NCBI RefSeq assembly: GCF_963259705.1
Contig: NC_081847.1
Location: 87,542,485 to 87,606,484 of the forward strand
Source of the DNA: Myotis daubentonii
Lineage: Eukaryota; Chordata; Mammalia; Chiroptera; Vespertilionidae
Reading direction: 5' to 3'
Length of the DNA stretch: 64,000 bases
The translations under genes were made by a program, and so were the position numbers. Under the pieces are notes generated by a model. It was not told the origin of the DNA and searched no databases. It worked only from the letters and a program-made list of their open reading frames with translations. Within the stretch, counting starts at the first letter, position 1, and the number at the start of each line of letters is the position of its first letter. Below, piece after piece: positions 1-11,690 of this stretch.

Positions 1-179
1 GGCCAGACATGCCCTGGAGCCCTCCCACAGTTTCTGGCTGGCCAACCTCCTGCATCCATCCCTGGCTCTGATCATGCACCAGTGGGGTCCCTCAGCCTGC
101 TCTGCACACTCTCGCAATCTGGACTGAGGGCCCCCCCCCCCCCCCCCCAGTGCACGAATCTTGTGTGCCAGGCCTCTAG
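1..179 (+). mobile_element. HeliBat-type Helitron, 3' part (cut by window start)
   Basis: It ends in the HeliBat 3' signature: a GTGCACGAATC-type palindrome, then CCAGGCCTCTAG, with the terminal CTAG at 176-179. The body resembles the copy at 14572-15039 (GGGGTCCCTCAGCCTG, CTCTCGCAATCTGGA). A run of 18 C lies at 131-148. The 5' end is outside the window. Confidence 0.85.
131..148. repeat. Poly-C run inside HeliBat
   Basis: Eighteen consecutive C; likely length-polymorphic and prone to sequencing error. Confidence 0.9.
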
Positions 180-244
180 CTAATGAATACTGAGTGAATG
201 AATAAATGAATGATGATGATGGTGGTGGTAACAGTTATGGAACA

Positions 245-360
245 CAAGCATTGTCAGGTATTTTCCTAGCACCTCAGTATATTCATGTAAGTGATCTTCT
301 GAAATCCTATTGGGAAGGTACTGTTATTTACTCCATTTTATAGCAAAGTGCCCAAATGTT
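245..360 (-). repeat. MIR SINE remnant
   Basis: Diverged match to the reverse complement of the MIR core: CTAGCACCTCAG, a GGTACTGTTATTTACTCCATTTTA-like segment and GTGCCCAAA. Confidence 0.5.
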
Positions 361-1726
361 TCTAAATTCCTCAATATACTGAGCTCAGATGTCCAGTTGG
401 AACCTCTGTACTTTCATTTTCCTGTTTTAAAACTAGCATTTCTTGAACTTCTGCTGTGTGTCCTTCTGGGTAACTGAGCATTTTATGGAGTCTGCATATG
501 TGATCACACTATTCGGTGTTACCACTCCATTTACAGTGGGGAATGTGAGGCTGGTAGCTCAAAGGGTACGGGTTAACCACACACAGTATGCATATTTAAT
601 GGCCAGTGTAGTGCAAATTTCATTCTAGTTCTTCTTCCCCGAATTCTCCAGTTTATCTACACTGAAAGTATTAGCTAAAGTTGGAATTCAGCTTTTCCAT
701 ACAATGGACCCTTATCTCCCTGAATCCAAATGCTATGTTTTTAAAATTATTGAAGATGACATTGTTAAAAATAACCTTTTTATATTAGAAAGCCACACAT
801 GCTCATTATATAATATTGTTAGCATGCACAAAGTAGTAATATAAATTATCTAGTATTTCTGAGCAGTCAATCTTTTTTGAATTAATATATGTCTTGATTT
901 ATGTCCTATGATTATTTCTTTATTGTTATAGTAGCTGCATTTACATTACATTGATTTTTGGTGCATTCTATTTTTCATTCTTATAATGGATAACATTTTA
1001 TAAGTTCTCACAAACTCTTTGAAAACATGATTTTAATGACTATGACATTCCATTATTAGTAATTTTCACTTTACCAGTACTTTAGTATTGATCTTAATAA
1101 AATAATCCTAAAATAATTATAAATGATTTCATTATAGTGTTTGTAAATATTTTATTGATTTTTAGTATCTCTGTCTCCCTCCTTCTCTCCTTCCCTCCCT
1201 CTTCCCACCTACATTTATACACAAGCATACATACTCATATACTCACATTTGTTTATTTGCATTTATTTTTTTATTTTGATAAGTCTCTTATCAAAAGAAT
1301 ATTTAATAATTTATCCTCCTAGATCAATTTATGGAAATTACTTTTAAAACAATACTTTTCTAACAATTAGCATTGCCCCATCAACTTTATTTAAACAATG
1401 TTATTATACTGTTAAACTTGGTTCTTGTTGATTATAAAATTGCTATTATTTTTAAGAGTTGTATGTTAAATTATATATTCCCTTTCTTTGTGTACTGACC
1501 ACATACCAGGCTATCAGAATGGTCAGGGACAACATGCCAGGAAATGCACAACACAGGTGACCTTAAAAGGCAATGGACACCAGAGCAAGTTGGTATGATA
1601 AAAGATCGTCACTCCCATACCTGTGACTATTTTGAGAACAGACGTAAAAGGTTGGGTAGAGATTTGAATAATTCTATCAATTATATCTAGGGTTTGCATC
1701 ATTCAGTTCTTCACATTATTGTAAGA
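361..1726. other. AT-rich intronic DNA, no recognised element
   Basis: No gene or confident repeat seen. There is a CT-rich stretch near 1170-1205 and poly-A/T-rich segments near 730-1120; parts may be very old L1 but nothing diagnostic remains. Confidence 0.5.
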
Positions 1727-2098
1727 CTAGAGGCCCAGTGCACGGATTCGTGCACCGGTGGGGTCCCTCAGCGTGGCCTGTGGGGATTGAGCTGAAACCA
1801 GCGTCCAACATCCCCCAAGCATGAAGTGGCAGGCAGCTGGGGAGGAGCCTGAGTCCAGGCTGAGCACTGTGCTGCTCCCGTTCATCCCAGCCCTGCTGCC
1901 CCTGCCTCCACTGCTCAGTAGGCTTGCTGCTGTTCCGCTGTGATCCCTGTGGCATCTGGCACCCTTCTGTCAGCTGAGCACTGCTCCTGCTGTGGGAGTG
2001 CACTGACCACCAGGGGGCAGCTCCTGCGTTGAGCGTCTGCCCCCTGGTGGTCAGTGTGTGTCATTGAAATTGGTAGCGTAGGCTTTTATATAGAGAGA
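1727..2098 (-). mobile_element. HeliBat-type Helitron, non-autonomous
   Basis: Reading the minus strand, the 3' end is CTAG (1727-1730 on +) with the GTGCACGGATTCGTGCAC palindrome beside it; the 5' end corresponds to GGCTTTTATATAGAGAGA at 2081-2098. It sits between A (1726) and T (2099), the HeliBat A|T target. It carries a convergent pair of CCACCAGGGGGCAG motifs (2007-2020 and 2037-2050). The 95-residue open frame over it is not a recognisable protein. Confidence 0.88.
2007..2050. promoter_or_regulatory. Convergent pair of CTCF-like motifs within HeliBat
   Basis: CCACCAGGGGGCAGC at 2007-2021 fits the classical CTCF consensus CCASYAGRKGGCRSY at all 15 positions; its 14-base reverse complement CTGCCCCCTGGTGG lies at 2037-2050, 16 bases on. 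Occupancy is not shown by sequence. Confidence 0.45.
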
Positions 2099-2792
2099 TG
2101 TATCATGGAGAAAATTAGAGGCTTGTGAGTTACAACTACCACGTCAGGAAAATAAGTTTTTCAATGTGATAGGGATTACAAAAGAGATAGATACAACCCT
2201 TACATCAGAGAAGTTTACAGTCTTCATACGGAAATATTTACAGGTAGGAAAATTAATATAGCAATGAAGCACTGTATTTTACAATTTAAAATTTATAAGA
2301 GAAGGGTCATTGTGAATTTTAGTATCTAAATCTGAGCAGAGAAACCAAAATAATAAGAATAGAGGTAATAACTGTCCTCCTCACCAATTGATTTCCCTCT
2401 TTGGATCCTAAAATATTCTCCCACTGATAAACCTAACAGTTTCATTTTCTAAGTTTTCAGGGGGAAAAAGAAGTTAGTTGATACTATTTTTTTCAGTTTT
2501 AAAATCTGTGTTTTGTTTTTCTTGAAGTTTTGATATCTGTGACTTCCTGTCTAAATTCGAATCAGATGCAAGATAATACATGAGTTAGCCCCAAAGAACC
2601 TATCAGCTTATTTTAAGTTTATTGTATTTGTATCTCATGATGTCTGCAAAGAGCATAATGACTCAATGAGGTCGGGCATCTAAACAAGCTTAAAAGTGAC
2701 CTCATTGACGGTGCAGTTGACCTAAGATGACCATGTACCTTTTTATCTTGGAAAGAAGATAAAAGACCTGCTTTCTTATAATCCAGCTGCCA
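2099..2792. other. Intronic DNA, no recognised element
   Basis: Unique-looking AT-rich sequence; no gene, exon signal pair or confident repeat seen. Confidence 0.5.
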
Positions 2793-2972
2793 ATTATTTT
2801 TTTGAATTCTTTATTGTTTAAAGTATTGCCTATAGAATTGCATACGTCTCCCTTTTCCCTCATTGGCCATCCTCAGCCGTCAGCACATGCCCTTACCCGC
2901 CTCATGTCTGTGTCCATTGGTTATGCTTCTATGCATGCTACAAGCCCTTTGGTTGATCTCAGCTGCCAATTA
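2793..2972 (-). mobile_element. L1 3' end (bat-type), antisense
   Basis: Its reverse complement reads GAGATCAACCAAAGG..., GGACACAGACA... and ends GCAATACTTTAAACAATAAAG plus an A-tail, the same 3' UTR layout as the sense L1 end at 56990-57180. Confidence 0.7.
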
Positions 2973-3432
2973 TTAATGAGTGCATCGTCTCATCTGCTAT
3001 GTTTCTAAGTAAACCTGATTTTCCTTGAAGACTAACTTGTGAACTTTCATTTTATGTTGTCAACATAAATGATGTTGTGACCATCATTATGTTGGAGTGA
3101 CCATCATTATAGGGCAACACATTTCCTGCTGTGTATATAGACATTTGGTTCCACCACCCCACTTGACATTCCGTTGTGAAAGAATGCTCAGACACAGCAG
3201 TTTCTCCATGCATTTGACATGTGGGAAGGTTAATAAGTGGACCAAAATATACAATATGTGTAATTGTAGTTCCCAAGTTCTAAGGAAGTGCCTTAATGAG
3301 TAATGATGGTGATGAAACTTTTCCACAGAAATTTAAAGAAAATTTAAAATTTCTGCCTAATATGCATGTCCATGCATACGTAAATATAAACACTTTCCTG
3401 ACATTGCATTTTTGGAAAATTTAAACATAGAT

Positions 3433-4254
3433 TGCCAGGGTCCAACCCCAGCAGGTCCAGGGGTTCCCAAAGGTGTAGACGGAGTCGGCAAAGAAGGAAT
3501 GACACGGAGACAGCGTTCAGTTGATCAGCAGCCTAGCCAGGATCTCCAGCCAAGTTCTGGTCTGGAACTCCAGAGAGGTTCTGCTTCGGATCTCCAGCCA
3601 GGTTCTGTGTCCATGTTCTCTTGCTAGGTTCTCCAGGTTCTCCAGCCAGGTTCTGAAGCCATGTTCCCTCACCAGGTTCTCCAGCCAGGTTCAGTCACCA
3701 GGTTCTAGTCAGGTTCTCTTGCCAATTTCTGTAGTCAGGTTCAGTCCAGGATTTTTTGCCATGTTCTCTCGCTAGATTCTGTCTCTAGGTTCCGAAGCCA
3801 GTTTCTGTCCAGGATCTTTTGCCATGTTCTCTCCAGCGAAGTTCTTCTGTCTCTAGAGAACGTTCTGTGTAGGTTCTGTGCCTAGGTTCTGTCTCTCTTG
3901 GTTCTGTCTTCTAAGTTCTGTCTTCTTACATCTGTATTTATACCAGTTGATTCCAATCCTATCAATCTCTATTCCAAAGGTTAGGGCATTTCTTATCTCC
4001 ATTCCAGGGAGTAAAGATTATGTAGCTTAAGCATGATTGTTTGTAGTTAAAGTGATTAATTACCCTCCTGGCACTTAGTTAAGAGGTTTTATTCCCTCCC
4101 TAACTTCAGGGGAAAATCCCTACCTGGGGAAACAACCTTTCTCAGAGACCTTGGTTAAAACACATAGTGCCAAGAAGGTGAGCAAACATATTAAGAACAG
4201 TATGCCATATACACCAGGTCCCTTGAAACAGCAAGGATGGACCGGCTCCCGGCA
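3433..4254 (-). mobile_element. Solo LTR of a class II (ERV2/betaretrovirus-like) endogenous retrovirus
   Basis: TG...CA bounded element with inverted ends (TGCCAGGGTCCAACCCC left, GGACCGGCTCCCGGCA right), about 822 bp, flanked by a perfect 6-bp duplication ATAGAT (3427-3432 and 4255-4260); six bases is typical of class II ERVs. A TATA-like box (reverse complement TATAAATA) lies at 3935-3942. It has no primer binding site, gag, pol or env, so it is a recombination product. The region 3530-3840 is an imperfect short tandem repeat built on CCAGGTTCT. Same family as 38331-39120. Confidence 0.85.
3530..3840. repeat. Imperfect minisatellite inside the solo LTR
   Basis: About 10-20 base units built on CCAGGTTCTC / AGCCAGGTTCTG with many variants. 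The homologous part of the other LTR (about 38800-39010) is shorter. Confidence 0.7.
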
Positions 4255-4260
4255 ATAGAT

Positions 4261-4486
4261 ATATATTTTTAAAAATTTATCTTTCTTGATTTCAGAGAGG
4301 AAGGGGGAGGGGGAGAAAGATAGAAACATCAATGATGAGAGAGAATCATTGATTGGCTGCCTCCTGCACACCCCCTACTGGGGATCAAATCCACAACCTG
4401 GGCATATGCCCTTAGCCAGAATAGAACCTGGGACCTTTCAGTCTGCAGGCTGACGCTCTATCCACTGAGAAAAACTGGCTAAGACA
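4261..4486 (-). mobile_element. VES SINE, antisense
   Basis: Its reverse complement has the tRNA-like head (CAGT-GGATAGAGCGTCAG and a GGTTC-like B box), the GCAGGAGGCAGCCAATCAATGA region and a CT-rich tail. The 13-bp duplication TAAACATAGATAT is intact on the right (4487-4499) and split on the left (3422-3432 plus 4261-4262) by the solo LTR. Confidence 0.88.
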
Positions 4487-4990
4487 TAAACATAGATATT
4501 TTTATCTTTAAATATAAAGACTCTAAATCAGAAATATAAAGTATTTTCAGGATTTTTGTAAACAAGTCACACATTTATATTTTTTTCCACACAAATTCTA
4601 AAATCTTTTTGAGATGTCCCAAAATTATACTGAATTTTATGGGATAATTTTGCCCCTTCAGGTGGTCTGCAAAGTCTCCTAGGAGAAATGAGTCAGCAAC
4701 GTGATATGTTCAACCTGGGGCTGGCCAGAGGTTCTGTTCCGAAGTAGCATTAAGTTCATCTGGGATCAGTAACCACACCGGGAAAGTCAGCACATGAAGA
4801 AGAAAGGCCACCGTGAGCTCCTTAGCTAAGCACGCAGCCCTCTGCTCCTGCTTTTATTCAGGGGTAGCCCCATTCTCTGCCTTGTCTGTGCTGGGTCTGA
4901 ACAGCTGAATTTACCTGGAGAAAAGCCACCAACACCGGGTCTGTTTCTCAAGGCCACCCCAGAGAAGCAATCCCTCTCTATGTCCTAGGG

Positions 4991-5208
4991 CAGTGATGGC
5001 GAACCTTTTGAGCTCGGTGTGTCAGCATTTTGAAAAACCCTAACTTAACTCTGGTCCCGTGTCACACATAGAAATTTTTTGATATTTTCAACCTTAGTAA
5101 AACAAAGATGTATATTTTTGATATTTATTTTATATATTTAGATGCCATTTAACAAAGAAAAATGAACCAAAAAAAATGAGTTCGCGTGTCAGAGGTTCGC
5201 CAGCACTA
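4991..5208 (-). mobile_element. Non-autonomous hAT (nhAT) element
   Basis: Terminal inverted repeats CAGTGATGGCGAACC and GGTTCGCCAGCACTA, with 8-bp flanks TCCTAGGG and TCCTAGGT (7 of 8). The interior is the reverse complement of the copy at 53971-54204. No transposase. Confidence 0.87.
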
Positions 5209-5559
5209 TCCTAGGTAAATATGCTCTCTCATTCTGCGAGATTATGTCATAATTTCTTCTCTCTTCTCTAAACTGTAGTGCTCTTTCCTCTTTCCTCATT
5301 CTTACTGCTGTATTCATTTCTTAATAGTCAAGAAGAGGGAAGCAACCAGGAAAGAATGCTCTTACTCATTCTCTCAACGCCAAACCTTTTGTGTCCATGC
5401 CCATAAATTCTATGTCCCTCTTAGTACCCTCCTGGCTTCTATCTAACCAAGCCCTCCATAGATGCTCTACCTCATTTCCCCTCTCACCAATCAAGGTGCA
5501 TCCCCCTCTGTCTCCCTCCTGTTTCATTTATTTCACCACATATTGGATCATTCTCATCA

Positions 5560-6065
5560 GCCTAAAAACAAGTAATAGCTTCCAATTAAAAAATAATCTC
5601 TTGACAGCATATTCCCCTCTAGGGATTACCTCGTATCTATGTTTCTCTCTTTTGAAGCATTTCCTGTAGTGTTGTTTTCATTTCTCCGTTGTCTCCCGTC
5701 TTAGTCGCTTATTCTGACATGGATGCCCGTCCGTAAGGCTTTTCTCCCATCCCCCCATTGAGACCAATCTCACGAAAGTCATCAATGACCCACATCTTGA
5801 TAAATACAAGGTCAATTTTTGACTTTTTGTTTTTCAACTTCTCAGAAACCTTTGACCCTCTTGATTACTCCTCTATTGGAAGGCCTCTAAATGTATATTT
5901 ATTTATGAACCTCTTTGCTTGTCTCTTACCTTTCTTTATCACTACAATATCAAAGCAGGGCACTGTGTGGTATAACCCTTGTTCTCCTTCTTCTATCCCT
6001 GGTGTCGGGGACTATTGGATCCCCAATATCTAGAACAGTACTTGGTATAAACTAGGTGCTAAATA
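5560..6065 (+). mobile_element. L2 LINE remnant with reverse-transcriptase trace
   Basis: The translated frame at 5758-6033 keeps a degraded L2 RT segment (FSETFDPLDYSSIGRPL, where L2 has a DLSAAFDTVDHSLL-like motif), followed by an internal deletion and the L2 3' end (AGAACAGTACTTGGTATAAA and GGTGCTAAATACT). It is ancient and broken; the left limit is uncertain. Confidence 0.6.
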
Positions 6066-7357
6066 CTAAGTCATTTAATTAATTTTTGGAGCAGTAACAG
6101 ATTGGAATAGTAGGTGCATGAAGCCACAAACACAGAGTTTATGAATAATACCGAGATTGCGGGAGTCAGAGACTTCCTACTGCTGTTCTTTCTGGCACCA
6201 GAACAATGACACCTGAGCTTTGGAATCTCTTTGTTTCCATGGATTCCAAATGAACCCATCCACTATGTCCTCTGCACTCCACAGCTTAGCTCCAACTTCC
6301 AGTTGACTCAGGATAAATAAGCATATTCACAGAAGCCATTAATCCGAGTTAGTATCTCATGAAAACAGAAGGCTAAATCTCAGCTGCTTTTGTAAAACTA
6401 TGACCACAAAAGGATAAGCCCTTTCCTATTTTCAGGCTCATCCCCAAACAACACCTCTGAGATGCATTGGGCCCTCTCCATACTGAGCTAAGTGCTGACA
6501 AGGCAAACTACCCAACTATATCATCCCCGTGCCCTGTCATCCCCCACTTATTCCAAAGGTCTCCGTCCAGCAATTGACCTGAATAATCCACGTGGGTCCA
6601 GGCTGCAGCCAAGAAGTCTATTTATAGCTCTGAGGAAGCTGATAGCTGAGTTGGGAGGCCTTTTTCTTATTTTTAATTCTTTCCCCACCTAGACCATAAG
6701 TAAGCTAACACACCAGAAATACATCAAAACAATAAATCCTCCCAAATTTCAACCCTGCCTCACCCCCCTGAGCAAACAGGAAAGGAAGCATTGGGAGACA
6801 CCGTTCAGCTGAAATGCTGCATTCAGGACTGTCAGGCACAACCTTGGGTAGAGACTGGGCATCTTTGGAATCCACAAATTTGTGTGTGAAATTACTTGGT
6901 ATTTCAACCATGTGGCACTTCTTTTTCTCTAGATAAAAATGCCACCTTTAGTATTAAGGCTGTGAAATGGGTGTTAGAGATCTGGGGGAGTCCTTTAGTG
7001 GTTTGTTTAAAGAATTCATCCACAAGCAGTTTGCCTAGGACATGTGCTTATGGATGTTTGACTAAGTACAGGATGTGTTCTAACATTAATGAACCATATA
7101 GGCAATTACACAAAGACTGTTAGGATGTTTAATATTTTTCCCCTCAAGAAAATAAGTCAAAACAGGAAAAATTGAACTCAATAACTAGAGCCTATAATCC
7201 TTTTACTTTCAATTAGGTTGAGTCAATGTTTATTGAAAACCTATGGATTCTCCTAAATTCTGGGTGAATTTATAAGTGAATACAATAGTCTTAACTGTTA
7301 GGGTGCTTTGCTTCATGCACTGAAAATATATACTGTATTAAAAATAAATATATTGTT
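6066..7357. other. Repeat-poor intronic DNA
   Basis: No convincing exon. Open frames up to 75 codons occur on both strands and look random; no recognised repeat. Confidence 0.5.
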
Positions 7358-7546
7358 GCCTGGAGCATGTGGCTCAGTGGTCAGGGTTCAATTCCCAATC
7401 AGGGCACATGCCCGGATTGCGGGCTTTATCCCCAGTGGAGGGCATGCAGGAGGCAACTGATCAATGATTATCTCTCATCATTGATGTTCCTATCTCTCTC
7501 TCCCTCTCCCTTCTCTGAAATCAATAAAAATATTTTTTAAAAAATA
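7358..7546 (+). mobile_element. VES SINE
   Basis: tRNA-like head (GTGGCTCAGTGGTCAGGGTTC), GCAGGAGGCAACTGATCAATGA, CT-rich tail and AATCAATAAAAATA end. A duplication AAATAAATATATTGTT flanks it on both sides. Confidence 0.85.
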
Positions 7547-9134
7547 AAATAAATATATTGTTAAGCAATGTATTTGTAGTGTGGTCTATAATCAGACAGG
7601 GTTGGCCCAATTTCTTCCAATGTCTGTCTGGGTAGTTATCTTTGAAAAGCAAAGCTTTTCTAGAATTACAACATCCTTTAAAAGTCAAAGAAACATTCTG
7701 TCTGGAGGCTAGCATTTATTTTACTTACTAAGGAGTGATATACAGCAGACTCAGATACTCCACAAGAACTGTTTTAAACAAGAGTAAAATGAAAATAAGT
7801 TTTTAATTGTGTTAGCCAGAACATTCAAGAATCAGAATCATGGTTTTAATTATACATCATGACTGAAAGATTTTCATACATGGTATCTGTTTACTGAGAA
7901 TGAGCCTAAGTGCTTTTAGCAGGTGCCCTGCATAGGGATGGATAAATGGGCCTCCGTGAGAAGGACAGAGCAGCACACAGGGAGTGACACGTATGACAAA
8001 GAAATGAGAATCAGACTATTAAAAGTGTGATGTCTGTAGGTTACTTGTGTAACCTGTATTATCTGGGAAATGAGTGAGAAGCTTGGAACCAAATGGAATA
8101 AGGAGCCATTCTTGCTAAAACTGAGAATGGAAGTGAGAAAAAATAGTGAGATCATTCTCTCAAAAGCTGTAAATTGCAACTCGATAGCTCGTTGATACCT
8201 TTCCATCTAAGTGAATCTCTCTGGCTGACTTGATTTATTTTCAAGAAGATTTTGACACTCGGAAAAGTGGGCCACTTCCTTCCTCATTTAGATGACAAAT
8301 ACACCAGTTTTCAATGAAAAGCAAAATGGCAAAGTGTTTTCTCGACTTAAGCTCCAACAGACTCCAAAAGAACTAGAAAGTTTTGGGTTTTTTTAGTTCC
8401 CCTCATGTCTTGTGAATGATGACAGATCTATTTCAAAAATGGTGACGGAAGATAAACGGAGCTTCAGAGACGTGAAGTGGCCTATTTATTCCGTCCATTC
8501 ATGAGAAATGCCTTGGAAGGGCTGCCTAACTGTGGGCTCCCACTGTATATCACGGGATGCTGGTTGGACCTGTGGCTGGGAAGTTATGGGAAATGTTGTT
8601 TTGGTCGCTTTAAATGTGTCTTCATAGCTGGTTTCTTGAGTTTGGTTGTACTTCAAAAATATTAGTCTTGCGGGGGGGGGGGGGGAATTATAAGTTTTCT
8701 AATGCTTTCACCTTAAAAGACAAACTCAAAGCCCAGTCCTTATCACTGCTGCAGCTCTGGAGATGATAAAACCCTCCATCTCAGCAATGAACAATGGGAG
8801 ACGCAAAATATTAGAGGACTTGTTGATGGTGCCCAGCTACTCGGTTACTAGATGGAGAATATGAAACAAGAAATCCCTCTGGAAGCTCTATTTCAACATT
8901 TACCATGGAGAGAGATATTTATTTGGAGTTAAGATATTTGAGTGAGCAACTTATTATGGTGAGTTTTTATTTAAAGATTCTAAGGATGAACTGCTCTCCC
9001 TGGAAAGGCTCTATGGGGCAATAATGAGAATGGATTTAGACTTCCAGGATCACACCTTAACCGTCCAGCTGGGAGATATTGGTCAATTTACACTCAGTAT
9101 TTTGGCTTCTTCCTTTTTAAAATGGACATGACTC
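7547..9134. other. Repeat-poor intronic DNA
   Basis: Unique-looking sequence with a run of 14 G at 8672-8685; no exon or confident repeat seen. Confidence 0.5.
8672..8685. repeat. Poly-G run
   Basis: Fourteen consecutive G on the + strand. Confidence 0.9.
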
Positions 9135-9342
9135 GCCCAGCCAGTGTGGCATGGCTCAGTTGGTTGAGCATGGTCCCATTCACCAAGAGCATCAGTTCAA
9201 TTCCCGGTCTGGGTTGTGGCTTTTTTCCCTATTAGGAGGCATGCAGGGGGGCAGCTCATTAATGTTTATCATCCATGTTTCTCTTTCTCTCCCTTTTTCT
9301 CTCTCTAAAATCAATAAAAATACATATTAAAAATAAAATGGA
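9135..9342 (+). mobile_element. VES SINE
   Basis: CCAGTGTGGCATGGCTCAG head, TTCAATTCCC B box and CT-rich tail with AATCAATAAAAATA. Flanks AAAATGGACATGAC and AAAATGGACGTGAC form a 14-bp duplication with one mismatch. Confidence 0.83.
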
Positions 9343-10062
9343 CGTGACCCTACCTAACTAAGGTTCTTATAAAGATAAAATGGTAATATGCATGCGATAG
9401 CTTAGGATCTGCTAAAGAAAAGTGCTACATTATTCTTATGAATAATAAAAGTAAGCAATTCATATTCCTCCTAAATTTTATATTTTACATGAACTTTCAT
9501 CTGACATGTGAAAAGTGAGAGGAACAGCTGCACATTTGTTTACCTTTTAGGTTAACCTATTAATTTTATAAATTTTTCATGCATAACTTATATATTATAA
9601 TTCATAACTTAGAATAATGTATATTATAATTACTTGTATACAGAATTAATTGTATAGGAAGCTTTTATTTTAAAATTTAGTGACCCTATTGGTACAAACA
9701 GTGCAATACTCCAAGGAACTATCTCTGCTCTTAAAATTTCTGATGACATTTCAACAACTAAATTCTAGACCCATAACAATATGATCATAATTGTTTTGGT
9801 TTGCTTTTAAGTCAATTTATGTTTGATGAGACTTGTGAACAAGTCCTAAATTGTCCTTTTGCGCCATACAACCATGAGTGAAAGTCAATGTTACATTCTA
9901 GAATGTTCATACCTATCTCAGACAAAAGTTGCACCTTGCTCACATTCTTCTAATTTGTCATGTGGATGGTTAAAAATGCAAGTGTATAAGCCAATATACT
10001 GAGAAAGTTGTGATGAGCTATAGTTTGAAAGATTTCCTCTACAAAAAAAAATAATAATAAAC

Positions 10063-10183
10063 ATGAGGGTGGGCAAAGGTAGGTTTACAGTTGTAAATAC
10101 AGTTTATTCTTATAGTATTATTTATACTTGTATTATATATTTTTACATACAAAAAACTGTAAACCTACTTTTGCCCACCCTTG
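10063..10183. mobile_element. Palindromic MITE, probably Tc1/mariner-like
   Basis: Inverted ends of about 26 bp (GGGTGGGCAAAGGTAGGTTT... at 10067-10092 and its near-perfect complement at 10155-10180) around a short AT-rich core; a TA follows the right end. A second copy lies at 48037-48156. Confidence 0.7.
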
Positions 10184-10189
10184 TATTGT

Positions 10190-11289
10190 TACAGAAAATC
10201 ACAAGCTATAAAAAAGTTTCAAATAACGTTTTCTCCCAACTCTTCTACAACTTGTCCTTGACTTTTACTTTTTTATTTTAAAAAGCACTTGAATGATAAA
10301 ATGTATTGGTATAGTCCCGTGTTTTTCTAGTGACTATAATCAAACCATTTTACTGAGGATACTATTTTAAGCTACCATTTCAAAAATGTTACCACAAGTT
10401 TGTAGATGATTTGTATTCAATTGTACAAAACAATAGCAAACAATATTTTTTGCATTCATTCTGGCATGGATCATCTATTTTTCTGCCAAAAGGACTCAGA
10501 TGCCATTTATCAAGTGAGAATGGTGTCAGGAAGTTGTTTTAAGAGCAGTAAGGGCAAAGAGATCGGATAGGTGTCCACATGCGTACACTGGGGAAAATAG
10601 GTCCTACCTTTCTCCCTAAGAGCAGTTTTAGCTTTTCTTTGCTGCTAGGTGACTCTTATACTTACTGCTACAAGTGACGTCAATTGTAAGATTGGTCTTT
10701 CCTGTCTTCAATATCAGCGTTTGCATGTGCCCTTCTCCATATTGCCAATATACAAAGAACAGTCAGAATTAGTATGTTAGTTGTGGAAAATGCTTGACCT
10801 CACATCTCTAAGAAATGTGAAAAAGAAAACTGGAAGATTCCTGTGTACAAGTCAAAGATAACTTCACAAAATATACCACAATTTTGTCAAGAACTGCCAG
10901 TCTTGTAAAGGGCCATTCATTATTTTAGGGACTACCCATAGCTTGAAACAGTTTGAAATCTTCTCCTTGGTAAGTAGGAAGTAAACATTCTGAATTTTGG
11001 CTATCTATCTATATCTATATCTATATCTATATCTATATCTATCTCTAGTTATTGATAGAGTAACTCTTCTTCAAAAATGGTCTATTGCATCTATGTATTT
11101 ATCTATAATGATTATGGTGGGCAATGTGTTTTCACTTTTAGAAAATGAGGCAATTCCATAATATAATGAATTTAACATTCTATGTGATTAATCATTAACT
11201 TGAATGTCAACATAACTGAACTAATCTTTCCAAGATAACGATTTTCTTTTTTTTGTTTTGTTGTTGTTTGTTTGTTTGTTTTGTTTTTT
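10190..11289. other. Intronic DNA with a microsatellite
   Basis: Unique AT-rich sequence; contains the CTATAT repeat at 11001-11046 and nothing else recognised. Confidence 0.5.
11001..11046. repeat. (CTATAT)n / (TATC)n microsatellite
   Basis: About 46 bases of CTATCTATCTATATCTATAT-type units. Confidence 0.9.
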
Positions 11290-11538
11290 GTTAATCCTCA
11301 CCTGGGGATATTTTTTCTATTGATTTTTAGGGAGAGTGGAAGAGAGAGGAGGGAAAGACAGCAAGAATCATCCATGTGAGAGAAACACATGGATTGTTTG
11401 CCTCCTGCTTGAGCCCTGACCAGGCCCCAGGCCGGTGAGGAGCTTGCAACCAAGGTACATGCCCTTGACTGGAATCAAACCTGGGACTCTTTGGTCCTCA
11501 GACCGATGCTCTATCCACTGAGCCAAATTGGATTGGGC
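11290..11538 (-). mobile_element. VES SINE, antisense, palindrome-tail type
   Basis: Its reverse complement carries the tRNA-like head and B box (CCCAGGTTTGATTCCAGTC). The left end on + holds ATCCTCACCTGGGGAT, an inverted repeat also present in the copies at 21121-21358 and 31395-31671. Confidence 0.83.
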
Positions 11539-11648
11539 AGATGATGGTTTTTGAAAAAGCCAGAATGAGTTTGGATTTTTGATATACATCATGGATTTTT
11601 TTTAAAAATCTCGATGCCTTATATAGATAACATAGATATAGATGATTA

Positions 11649-11690
11649 GAGCTAGAGATAGAGATAGAGATAGAGATAGAGAGAGATAAT
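11649..11690. repeat. (GAGATA)n microsatellite
   Basis: GAGATAGAGATAGAGATAGA-type repeat of about 40 bases. Confidence 0.9.

Noticed and set aside
3433..4254. A full provirus around the LTR
   Set aside because: A single LTR with a 6-bp duplication directly on both sides and no gag, pol, env or primer binding site: a solo LTR.
10063..10183. A CRISPR-like or microRNA locus
   Set aside because: One palindrome with transposon-type ends, repeated once elsewhere; no repeat-spacer order and no evidence of processing.
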